Assembly: GCA_902471875.1 (NCBI GenBank)
Contig: CABRLN010000027.1
Location: 1 to 31,633, forward strand
From: an uncultured Clostridium sp.
GTDB taxonomy: Bacteria; Bacillota; Clostridia; Oscillospirales; Acutalibacteraceae
DNA: 31,633 bases
Direction of reading: 5' to 3'
Each line of letters opens with the position of its first letter. Position 1 is the first letter of the stretch. Both the position numbers and the translations under genes were made by a program. The notes beneath the pieces were generated by a model. It saw nothing but the letters and a program-made list of their open reading frames with translations, was not told where the DNA came from and searched no databases. Below are positions 14,773-22,827 of the stretch, piece by piece.

Positions 14773-17700
14773 ATGAAAAGACGATTAGTTTCCTTATTAT
14801 TGGTATTTGCATTAGTTTTTTCGATATTTACTTCATCATTTACTATTACTGCTTCTGCGGGATTCGGAGCAACAGTAAAGACTTTTGGTATGAATAAGAT
14901 TATTGATTTTGGTTATCGCGGTATTGCCAAAATAACCAATAAAGCTTTAAATGCAACAGGCAATGTAACCGGTGTAGAGCAAATTAATAAGGTTGCTTCA
15001 ATAATCAACACTGTCCTTATGGGCAGCACCGGAAAAGCGCTTGGAGAAATAAAATCTTTGTGCAATGATATTCTTAATGAAATGAAAAATATGCACGCAG
15101 ATATGGAAGCAAGCTTTTCTATTGTAGAACAAATGCTCGGACAGCAGGCTGCAAGCACTGCCAGAAATAAGCAGGATGAAAAGTGGAATTCTGATGTTAT
15201 GAGTGTGATTAACGAATATAATGCAGAGCCTGCACTGGAACAGTATTTGGAATATATGAAAGCGGCTGTTGAATATTCTGACGACAAAACTAATACTGAA
15301 GCCAAAGAAAAATATGAACAGGAAAAAGAACAGTTGATACAGACATTCAGACTTATGTATCCTGGAGAAATCAGTGTTGATGTTTTAAGTGATCCTGATA
15401 AGCTTCAGGATGTACTCTTTACAAGTACAACAATTGACGATTCATTCATAAATATGATAAGCAGGCTTAGTGCTAATTTGGTAAAAGGTCAAAATTCTTC
15501 TAACATTACGCTTGCAGAAACAGCGGCAATGACGGCAAATGAGTATTTTCCATTCAGCCATCAGCAGTATCAGTTTATACATACTGTAGTAGGGGAACAA
15601 CTTATGGAGCTTACTATGTGTATGCTTGTAGCATCTGAATTTTTTGATGTCCAGGGAGAATATATTTTAAACAAATACGGTGAGGGCTCTCCAAATCATA
15701 TTGGTTACCTAAATGTTGTAAATCAATATTACGATATGATTACAGGTGGCGAAAACAGCGTTGAAAACAGAATCAATGAAATGCTGGACGCCAAAATGGT
15801 TATTGACAAGTATACTTCAAAATCGCTTATGGATTACATGCAGCCCGAAGACGCAGTCTCTGTAAATATGGAAATTGAAGATTTTGAAAAAAAACACCAC
15901 TTTGAGTCAATGGATAATTCTGTATATGTTGATAAAAAATATATTAATGATAAAGTTAAATTTAATCGTGTAATGGTAAATAACACGATTTATTATATAA
16001 TTGATAAAGATCAATTCAGTGATAAGTTAGCATTGTCAACATCAGCTTTAGAATATAAAGACGATAATGGAGTAATGAGTTTTGATGTGCATTTACCGTC
16101 AGTGGATTATTTAAATTTGATAAAAAATATGTCAGACGGAGCTAATACATTTAAAGTATCAGGAAAGGATACATCAGTATACAATGGTTTGATAGCTACT
16201 AACAGTTTTGCTTTGGCAGGTAATATTCCTGAGAAGTATCTTGAGGGATATTTTCCTGATGACGGAACAGGAGATTCAATAATAATTACAAGCGAGAATG
16301 AATACCACGTAAGTATAAGTATGTTCCATACACAGTATGCAAAATATGAGGTTATTGATGCAAAAGACTCACATAGCACAGGAACTCTCAAAACAAAGGA
16401 AACTAGTGCCGAGCATCTTCAGCCGCCTAATGGCGATAATCAAAGATATTCTGTTATTTTGGCTCAGCAATCTGAAATTTATCAGCAAAATCTTGGGCTT
16501 GAAGCAAATGCTCTGGGAATTGAATCAGCACAATTAGTAACTGCTGACAATGAAGGAAATGAAATAATAATAGATAACAATGAAACAAAAAAAATATCTT
16601 CCGGAGGCAATCTTGCCATAAACGTGAAATTAGATGATATATTTACAGTTTCATCAATTAAATGTGTAAGGGATAATGATTTGTACAGTTCGTCCGGAAC
16701 AGCAGAATCAGATATTATCGCAAGTGCAGATGAATTCAGCACTATCAATCCAAATGAGGACGGTTCTTATACTATAAATTACTCTGTACCATATTCTGAT
16801 GCAAAAATAATTATTCAAACAGAAGAAAAAGATGACTGTGTTTACAATGAAAACGGCTTTTGTGTAAACTGCGGTGGCTACCAGCCTGCTGTTCAAAACG
16901 AAAACGGAACTTATGAAGTAAATAATGCAGGTCAGCTTTTCTGGTTTGCATCTCTTGTAAACAATGACAGAGAGCATGCTAAATTTGACGAGCAATGCAA
17001 TAGTGCAAACGCTGTGCTCACAGGCAATATCGATCTTGAAAACCGTGAGTGGAAGCCAATAAGCAATTATAGTGGAAATTTTGATGGAAATAATTATACA
17101 ATTTCGGCGCTAAAAATAACAAAAACAACTTCTAATTCAGGATTGTTTGGAAATGTTTCAGGGAAAATAAAGAACATTACTGTAAAAGGCGATGTTTCGC
17201 TATCTTCTGACGGAAGTAATATAGGTGGTGTTGTTGGTGCTGCAAATGGTGCAGTTATATATAATGTTTCTTCTTTTGTTAATATCTCTAATGATGATTG
17301 TGAATTAAAGCATATAGGCGGTATTATTGGAGAAATTGAAACCAACGAAACTACTGTTGACAGATGTATTTATTACGGTTCAATGAATATTGCAAATTCA
17401 ATAGATTGTATTGGGGGTATTGTGGGTTATACCAACAAAGGCGGCCGTATAAATAATTGTGCAAACGTCGGCACTGTAACCACATCGAAATCAGCAGCAT
17501 TTACAGGCGGCATACTTGGTTATGTAAACAATACGGTTGCTACTGTCAAAAATTGCTACAACTATGGAACAGTAAACAATGGTAATGACAAAACTCGTTG
17601 CGGAGCGATTATCGGATATGCCAAGGCCTTTGGATCAGTAACCAATAATTATTATCTTGGCAGTTCGGCATCTATTGCCTATGGCAGTGACAGCATCTCG

Positions 17701-20637
17701 GGTGCGGAGGCAATTTTAAAAACATCGGATGAGTTTAAGTCGGGTGAGGTTGCATTTCTGCTCAACGGTGAAAAAACAGACGGAGCTCAGGCTTGGTATC
17801 AGAACTTAGACAACGGTCAAATACCTAATGATTATCCGGTGCTTGCAGGTGGAACGGTTTATTACGGTTTATCCTGTCATCACTCTGAAAAAATCTACAG
17901 TAATTATCTTGTGCCACATGAATTTGATGATAATGGTTTTTGTGAGAATTGCGGTACTTATCAACCTGCAACCCTTAACAAAGACAATATCTATGAAATC
18001 CGAAACGGCGGTCAGCTTTTTTGGTTTGCTTCTCTTGTAAACGGTGACAAAACTCACGCCTATTTTGACGAACAAAATTCATCTGCAAACGGCTATCTGA
18101 AAAATGATATTCATCTTGATAATCGTGAATGGACTCCTATAATGAATTATAGCGGTGAATTTGGCGGCGATGAAAACTGGCAGACTATTTCAGGACTTAA
18201 CATAACAACGGCAGGTCAAAATGTAGGCTTATTTGGTATTGCTTCAGGTATGCTATCCAACTTTAAAGTTGAGGGTAACATAACTACTTCTGCAAAATCA
18301 CAGTTTGTGGGCGGTATTGCAGGAACTTGTGACGGTGCAGAAATATTTAATGTAATCTCTGACGTTGATATTAAATGCCCTGTTGCAGAATGTGTGGGTG
18401 GAATTGTCGGAATAATGCAAAATTCAGGCAGAGCTTATAAATGTATGTACACAGGAAATCTTGATGTTACATATTCATTATTTGGTTTGGGAGGTATTGC
18501 AGGTGCCGCTAATTTGTATGGTTCAAGCGACACAGTAATTTCTAACTGTGCCAATGTCGGCAACATTTCCGGTGCAACAAACAATATGTTGACAGGCGGA
18601 ATTGCAGGATTGTTAGATGAAAGAACAAAGCTAATTAACTGTTATAATTATGGTAATGTAAGTGTCTGCAATGGTGATGATGCTGATTATTGCGGTGCTG
18701 TAGCAGGTGTGGCAACACTTGAATCTAAAGAACTAATAAATAACAATTATTATCGTGAAGGTTCGGCATCAGATGCATTCGGCAAACAATCTATGGCTGC
18801 TGCAAACGGAACAAGCTTTGGAATATCCAAGACTGCTGATGAGTTTGCCTCAGGTGAAGTAGCTTATCTTCTCAATAGTAATGAAGCATATCCAGATATA
18901 TTGCACTACTGGTATCAAAATATTGACAACGGCAAAACACCTGACGATTATCCGAAATTTGAGGGAGGCACAGTATACTACCTTTCATCAGTTGATACCT
19001 ACTCAAACTTTGACTCTGTAAGTCCGACCGAACCTGCAACCGAGCCTGCTACCGAACCTGCAACCGAGCCTGCAACCGAGCCGGCAACTCAGCCTTCAGG
19101 CAATACGGATGAATTTGATAAAGATCCCGACGGAAATCTTATAATTAAAACATATGACGACATTGTTAAACTTTCACAGCTTGTCAGAAGCGATTATGAT
19201 GTATACGGTTCGCAGAACTATATTCTCACAAATAATATTAAAGCAGACGATTCTGTCGAATGGACACAGGGTATCGGTTCTTTTGCAGATAATAAGCCGT
19301 TTAACGGAACATTTGACGGTAACGGATATTGCATTATCGGTCTTAATGTAAATGCTCCCGAGTACGGAGGATTATTCGAGATAATCGGCGAAAGCGGGTG
19401 TGTCAAGAATTTATTAGTGTTTGACTGCGAATATACGGCTTCCTCGAAAACGGCAGGCGGTATAGCAGCAGTAAACAACGGCACAATCGACCATTGCATA
19501 AGCGGTGTAAATTTGACTACGGGTGTTATACATTTTTCCAACAGAACTATTGATGCTGCTGAATTAAATTCAAAAATTAAAGGCGATGTAAGCGGTGGTA
19601 TTGTCGGAGAAAACAATGGTTTGATTACAGGCTGCCGAAACGCTTCTGTTGTGTTGGGAACACAATGCGGTGGTATTGCGTGTGTGAATAAGGGCAAAAT
19701 TTACGGCTGTGCAAACAATGCTAAAATCGGAACTTCAAATAGCTCTGCTTCAGGCGGTCTTGTCGGAATGAACGGCGGAATAATTGAAAGCTCCTATAAC
19801 TCAGGAAGTGTAAACGGAAAATCTGAAAATGCAAAAGGCGCTATTGCAGGCATAAACGGTTATGACAAATTAACCCCTGCGATAACCAATGTATTTTATC
19901 TTACCGTAAACGGACTTAATGCGGTTGGAACTGATTCAGCTAAAATACCTGATGATACGAATATTGGTATGTCAAAAAGCTCTGATTTTCAGAGCAGCAG
20001 CTTTGTTGACAGGCTAAATGAAGTAAGTGATAATTCGGTCGTTTGGGTACACAATTCATATCTTAACAAAGGTTACCCTACAATAAAGGGCAACTTCCTA
20101 AAAATCAGTGTGAAACCTGCCGGAAATAATATAACGGTTAAAGGATGTATGCACGAGAATTTAAATATAAAATATGATGCTTGCGGTGAAAATGATAATG
20201 AATACTCGCTTTTTTATTCTTCAATAGGCGAAAACAAAATTTTTAAAGCATATTCTGTAAGTATGACGGATAGCAACGGCAACTATATTCCCGCTGAGCT
20301 ATGGTGTCAGGGAGAATTTGAAATATCAGTCCCTGTTGATAATAATAATGTACAGTTTGCAGCAATGGATAACAACGGCAAAATTACTTATTATGAGCCT
20401 GATTCTGTTGAAAACGGCATTGCAGTGTTTACGGTTTCGCATCCTACGTCATTTGCTATTGTTGAAACTGCAAAGAAAAATATATCAGCTGATACTGATA
20501 CTTCTGTAATAAGAGCAACAAATGACGGTACGCCTATTCAGACAGGTGCAGAAATGTATTGTGGTTCAATATTGCTTGTTGCAGCGTTGTCATTTGTATT
20601 GATTTTCAGTATAAGAAGAAGGAATAGAATTGAATAA
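14773..20637 (+). CDS. Giant sortase-anchored surface protein with GLUG repeats
   Basis: A 1954-residue exported protein. Residues 1-29 are a signal peptide (ending TASA); about 30-440 form an alpha-helical region; 440-685 form mixed strands. Two long modules follow (about 687-1035 and 1050-1410), each opening with a cysteine pair (GFCVNCG, GFCENCG), then a conserved YQPA..GQLFWFASLVN block and several GLUG-type repeats (GGIVGYTNKGGRINNCANVG). A 12-base-repeat linker of TEPA units (1419-1442) leads to a third GLUG region without the cysteine opening (about 1445-1776) and a beta-rich stalk. The C-terminus is PIQTGA (1921-1926), a membrane span and RRRNRIE. The role is probably adhesion; anchoring depends on a sortase not seen here. 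AAGGAG lies about 11 bases before the ATG. Confidence 0.88.
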   Translation: MKRRLVSLLLVFALVFSIFTSSFTITASAGFGATVKTFGMNKIIDFGYRGIAKITNKALNATGNVTGVEQINKVASIINTVLMGSTGKALGEIKSLCNDILNEMKNMHADMEASFSIVEQMLGQQAASTARNKQDEKWNSDVMSVINEYNAEPALEQYLEYMKAAVEYSDDKTNTEAKEKYEQEKEQLIQTFRLMYPGEISVDVLSDPDKLQDVLFTSTTIDDSFINMISRLSANLVKGQNSSNITLAETAAMTANEYFPFSHQQYQFIHTVVGEQLMELTMCMLVASEFFDVQGEYILNKYGEGSPNHIGYLNVVNQYYDMITGGENSVENRINEMLDAKMVIDKYTSKSLMDYMQPEDAVSVNMEIEDFEKKHHFESMDNSVYVDKKYINDKVKFNRVMVNNTIYYIIDKDQFSDKLALSTSALEYKDDNGVMSFDVHLPSVDYLNLIKNMSDGANTFKVSGKDTSVYNGLIATNSFALAGNIPEKYLEGYFPDDGTGDSIIITSENEYHVSISMFHTQYAKYEVIDAKDSHSTGTLKTKETSAEHLQPPNGDNQRYSVILAQQSEIYQQNLGLEANALGIESAQLVTADNEGNEIIIDNNETKKISSGGNLAINVKLDDIFTVSSIKCVRDNDLYSSSGTAESDIIASADEFSTINPNEDGSYTINYSVPYSDAKIIIQTEEKDDCVYNENGFCVNCGGYQPAVQNENGTYEVNNAGQLFWFASLVNNDREHAKFDEQCNSANAVLTGNIDLENREWKPISNYSGNFDGNNYTISALKITKTTSNSGLFGNVSGKIKNITVKGDVSLSSDGSNIGGVVGAANGAVIYNVSSFVNISNDDCELKHIGGIIGEIETNETTVDRCIYYGSMNIANSIDCIGGIVGYTNKGGRINNCANVGTVTTSKSAAFTGGILGYVNNTVATVKNCYNYGTVNNGNDKTRCGAIIGYAKAFGSVTNNYYLGSSASIAYGSDSISGAEAILKTSDEFKSGEVAFLLNGEKTDGAQAWYQNLDNGQIPNDYPVLAGGTVYYGLSCHHSEKIYSNYLVPHEFDDNGFCENCGTYQPATLNKDNIYEIRNGGQLFWFASLVNGDKTHAYFDEQNSSANGYLKNDIHLDNREWTPIMNYSGEFGGDENWQTISGLNITTAGQNVGLFGIASGMLSNFKVEGNITTSAKSQFVGGIAGTCDGAEIFNVISDVDIKCPVAECVGGIVGIMQNSGRAYKCMYTGNLDVTYSLFGLGGIAGAANLYGSSDTVISNCANVGNISGATNNMLTGGIAGLLDERTKLINCYNYGNVSVCNGDDADYCGAVAGVATLESKELINNNYYREGSASDAFGKQSMAAANGTSFGISKTADEFASGEVAYLLNSNEAYPDILHYWYQNIDNGKTPDDYPKFEGGTVYYLSSVDTYSNFDSVSPTEPATEPATEPATEPATEPATQPSGNTDEFDKDPDGNLIIKTYDDIVKLSQLVRSDYDVYGSQNYILTNNIKADDSVEWTQGIGSFADNKPFNGTFDGNGYCIIGLNVNAPEYGGLFEIIGESGCVKNLLVFDCEYTASSKTAGGIAAVNNGTIDHCISGVNLTTGVIHFSNRTIDAAELNSKIKGDVSGGIVGENNGLITGCRNASVVLGTQCGGIACVNKGKIYGCANNAKIGTSNSSASGGLVGMNGGIIESSYNSGSVNGKSENAKGAIAGINGYDKLTPAITNVFYLTVNGLNAVGTDSAKIPDDTNIGMSKSSDFQSSSFVDRLNEVSDNSVVWVHNSYLNKGYPTIKGNFLKISVKPAGNNITVKGCMHENLNIKYDACGENDNEYSLFYSSIGENKIFKAYSVSMTDSNGNYIPAELWCQGEFEISVPVDNNNVQFAAMDNNGKITYYEPDSVENGIAVFTVSHPTSFAIVETAKKNISADTDTSVIRATNDGTPIQTGAEMYCGSILLVAALSFVLIFSIRRRNRIE
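19027..19098 (+). repeat. 12-base tandem repeat encoding a TEPA linker
   Basis: Five copies of ACCGAACCTGCA (with A/G and A/T third-base changes) plus a sixth diverged copy, encoding Thr-Glu-Pro-Ala units. The number of units could vary between strains by slippage, changing the length of a wall-spanning linker. Confidence 0.85.
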
Positions 20638-21139
20638 GTCAAAAGAAAAATCAAAGAAAAAGCTTGTAATATTAATAATCATAGTGTTAATAGCTATGGT
20701 ATTGGCTGTCGGCGGAGTTGTTGTGTATAACAACTTCTTCGCTGAACCGCCGACAGCCTCAGACGGAGTTGTCGGAAAAATCTCAAACGGCTGGGATGCA
20801 GGTCTTGAGGATGAAACCTCTCCGCAGAGTGCAGGTATTCAAATCCCCGGCTACGGCACTGCGAAAATGAAATCGGGAGATACCAGTCTGCATTTAAGCA
20901 TCGGAAATCCAAAGGCTAATGAATGCGGTTTTTATGCAACATTAAAGCTTGAGGACGGAACTATACTTTATAAGTCCGAACTCATTGAACCGGGATACGG
21001 ATTAACAGAGGTTCCATTATCTCAAACACTAGAAAAGGGGGAATATACCGCAATAGTATTATATGAGTGCGTTACTCTTGACGAGGAGCACACTCCCTTA
21101 AATTCTGCAGAATCTGAATTTGTGTTGATTGTTGAGTGA
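20630..21139 (+). CDS. Single-pass membrane protein with extracellular beta domain
   Basis: A 169-residue protein: basic N-terminus (MNKSKEKSKKKL), one membrane span (about 12-32) and an extracellular domain. The domain pattern (NPKANECGFYATLKLEDGTI, LYKSELIEPGYG, LEKGEYTAIVLYECV, LNSAESEF) is a small Ig-like beta sandwich that I have seen in membrane proteins next to Firmicutes surface-adhesin genes; its function is not established. The TTG start at 20630 overlaps the end of the giant gene by 8 bases and has GAAGGA 6 bases upstream, so the two are probably translationally coupled. It may be an assembly or docking partner for the surface proteins (inference). Confidence 0.75.
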   Translation: MNKSKEKSKKKLVILIIIVLIAMVLAVGGVVVYNNFFAEPPTASDGVVGKISNGWDAGLEDETSPQSAGIQIPGYGTAKMKSGDTSLHLSIGNPKANECGFYATLKLEDGTILYKSELIEPGYGLTEVPLSQTLEKGEYTAIVLYECVTLDEEHTPLNSAESEFVLIVE

Positions 21140-21203
21140 TTAAGAATCGTCGATTAATATGGCTTTCTTATCAATAAATATTTATTTTGAAAGGATGTTT
21201 TTT

Positions 21204-21830
21204 ATGAAAACAAAGAAAATTTTCGCAGTGCTGCTTGCAGGAGCACTTTCCGCAACAGCTGTTGTATCAGCTTCCGCTGCTACTTTGACCGGCCAAAACT
21301 CTGACGGAAGTACAGAGGTTACTGCAATAATTGAGGGAGGCTCTCCGGGAGAAGTAAGTTATGTAATCACAATTCCGGATGCTGTAACTTTTGGTACTCT
21401 TACACAACCCGAAAATAATGAAAACAGCTACAAATACTGTAATTTTCAAGTTGAGGCAACCGAAATAAATAATTTTGAAAAGTCTCAGGCATTAAGTGTT
21501 TATTTGAAAGATGGATCTGAGAATAATGATGCGTATTTCTATCTTACACAGCAGGCTGTTCAAAGTGCAGCTATTTTTCAATATGATGTTTATGAGCGTT
21601 TAGTTGACGATGATAATATCGCTGATTATACTCCTATGAACGAGAGCGGTGATTACAGTGATTACGGTTATCATCTTTGTACTTTTACTTCAGGTGCACA
21701 GGGTGCTAAACAAGATGTTACGCTTGCTTTCAATCAGAAAAATCTTTATGGCTTGGATCTAAATACTATAGCGGGTGATTACAGCGGAAGTTTGGTATTT
21801 CACAGTACATTATTAACACTTGGTAACTAA
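21204..21830 (+). CDS. Secreted beta-strand protein, WxL/pilin-like
   Basis: A 208-residue exported protein with a clear signal peptide (residues 1-25, ending SASA) and no sorting motif or second membrane span. The mature part starts TLTGQNSDGSTEVTAIIEGG, then SYVITIPDAVTFGTL, and ends IAGDYSGSLVFHSTLLTL. A strand order of this kind, ending in a YxGxLxF strand, resembles WxL-domain and pilin-like secreted proteins, but no WxL motif is present and I cannot assign a family. The ATG at 21204 is preferred to one at 21195 because of GAAAGGA 9 bases upstream. It shares its DGSTEVTA opening with the small protein encoded next. Confidence 0.7.
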   Translation: MKTKKIFAVLLAGALSATAVVSASAATLTGQNSDGSTEVTAIIEGGSPGEVSYVITIPDAVTFGTLTQPENNENSYKYCNFQVEATEINNFEKSQALSVYLKDGSENNDAYFYLTQQAVQSAAIFQYDVYERLVDDDNIADYTPMNESGDYSDYGYHLCTFTSGAQGAKQDVTLAFNQKNLYGLDLNTIAGDYSGSLVFHSTLLTLGN

Positions 21831-21853
21831 TATTTTCATACATTTAATCTGAA

Positions 21854-22183
21854 ATGAAAAAGATTAAAATAAACGAGTGTTTGTGCTTGCTGTTTGTTAC
21901 AGTGTGTTTAATATTTTTTATGACTTCTATGACTGCTTTTGCCGCTCATACTGACGGAAGCACAAAAGTCACCGCTAGTATAGAAACTGCTTCGACCGAA
22001 ACTACGCAATTTGTTACCGACGGAGACAGTAATTCTAATTTGCAGGATGAAAGCAATGTTTCTACAGGAGATATTGTATCAGATTGTGTTACTATTATTT
22101 TACTTGCGCTTGTGGTTTCAATGATTGTTATTTTTCTGTGCAGTAATAAGAGCATAGATGAAGAAACAAAGCAAATTGATTAA
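21854..22183 (+). CDS. Small cell-surface stub with sortase-like C-terminus
   Basis: A 109-residue protein with a signal peptide (residues 1-30, ending TAFA), a short Ser/Thr-rich segment and a C-terminal membrane span followed by a polar tail. The mature N-terminus (HTDGSTKVTASIE) closely matches the preceding protein (NSDGSTEVTAIIE), after which the beta domain is missing. NVSTGD just before the span resembles the TG part of a sortase signal, here without the Leu-Pro. It could be a wall-anchored base for the preceding secreted protein or a deletion derivative. No strong ribosome binding site is visible (ATCTGAAATG), so translation may be coupled or weak. It is the last gene before the terminator. 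Confidence 0.65.
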   Translation: MKKIKINECLCLLFVTVCLIFFMTSMTAFAAHTDGSTKVTASIETASTETTQFVTDGDSNSNLQDESNVSTGDIVSDCVTIILLALVVSMIVIFLCSNKSIDEETKQID

Positions 22184-22326
22184 AGATATAATGAAGTGAC
22201 ATAATGGTGCGATGCATTGAAATGTCCCATATGTCGGATAATTGGCGAGTGAATGGTGTTTATGCCTAAAATAATGTTAGCTGTGATATGTAATTTTTGG
22301 TTATTCAGCGTGATTTTAAATATAAT

Positions 22327-22364
22327 AAAAGCTCAGTAAATGTTGAAACTTACTGAGCTTTTAC
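22327..22364. terminator. Bidirectional terminator between surface operon and tRNA-Leu
   Basis: AAAAGCTCAGTAA at 22327-22339 pairs perfectly with TTACTGAGCTTTT at 22350-22362 around a 10-base loop, with T-rich sequence on the plus side and A-rich sequence on the left. It can serve both the surface genes and the minus-strand tRNA. Confidence 0.85.
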
Positions 22365-22378
22365 TTTTAAAAAAGTTA

Positions 22379-22465
22379 TGGTGCACCTGACAGGACTTGA
22401 ACCTGCACCTTCGTGAAAAGATATGGACCTGAACCATACGCGTCTGCCAATTCCGCCACAGGTGC
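22379..22465 (-). tRNA. tRNA-Leu (anticodon CAG)
   Basis: An 87-base class II tRNA with encoded CCA. The acceptor stem is GCACCTG/CAGGTGC with discriminator A; the D-arm reads GGCGGAATTGGCAGACGC; the anticodon arm is TATGG-TTCAGGT-CCATA, giving anticodon CAG (Leu, codon CUG). A long variable region and a T-arm GCAGGTTCAAGTCCTGT follow. All stems pair, so it is probably functional. Confidence 0.93.
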
Positions 22466-22758
22466 TTATTTGATTTTTTCTCTCTGAATTTTTACACGGC
22501 AGAGAGTTGAGAACCGAGGTGGAGCTAACCGCTTAATCCACAATTTGCAGGATTATAGACACTGAAATGAATTTACACGGTCGTGGTATGACCTGAACCA
22601 TACACGTCTGCCAAATCCGCATAGCTGCATATTAAATTAAAACTTTTGTTGAGTAAGGTATAAATAACCTCAATAATTTAACTGCTTAAGTATTATACAC
22701 TGTTTTTAAAAAAAATGCAATACCATTTGTAAAAAATATATGAATATAATTATAATTA
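22466..22758. other. Intergenic stretch with tRNA debris and a hairpin, no gene
   Basis: Holds a hairpin (CTCTCTG 22480-22486 with CAGAGAG 22500-22506), a stretch on the minus strand with D-arm-like GCGGTTAGCTCC (about 22519-22533), and a degenerate tRNA-Leu copy. TTTACACGG occurs twice, at 22491-22499 and 22572-22580. No protein-coding frame with a start signal is seen; the region looks like decayed tRNA DNA. Confidence 0.5.
22570..22628 (-). pseudogene. Degenerate tRNA-Leu(CAG) copy
   Basis: Minus-strand sequence starting GCAGCTATGCGG and including TTTGGCAGACGTGTATGGTT and CAGGTCATAC follows the 5' half of the intact tRNA-Leu base for base, apart from two one-base deletions and a few changes. 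The anticodon loop with CAG is kept but the anticodon stem and the rest (CACGACCGTGTAAATTC) no longer fold. It is the upstream member of a former tandem pair. Confidence 0.75.
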
Positions 22759-22798
22759 AAAACAGGATATGCAATAAATTGAATGCATACCCTGTTTT
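22759..22798 (-). terminator. Terminator of the cysteine protease gene
   Basis: AAAACAGGATATGCA at 22759-22773 pairs with TGCATACCCTGTTTT at 22784-22798 with one mismatch or wobble. On the minus strand it is followed by TTTTTAATTAT, 30 bases after the protease stop. Confidence 0.8.
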
Positions 22799-22827
22799 AG
22801 GTATATTTAGTTATATTATGTATATTA

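Noticed and set aside
19027..19098. Repeat array as a possible CRISPR
   Set aside because: Units are contiguous 12-mers in a coding frame without spacers; it is a protein linker.
19218..19697. Long 159-codon minus-strand frame inside the giant surface gene
   Set aside because: It lies wholly within a strongly supported coding region with repeats, and its composition mirrors the antisense of GLUG repeats; no start signal.
22480..22506. CTCTCTG/CAGAGAG hairpin as a terminator of the upstream tRNA copy
   Set aside because: No T tract follows in either direction on the relevant strand; it is probably part of decayed tRNA DNA.
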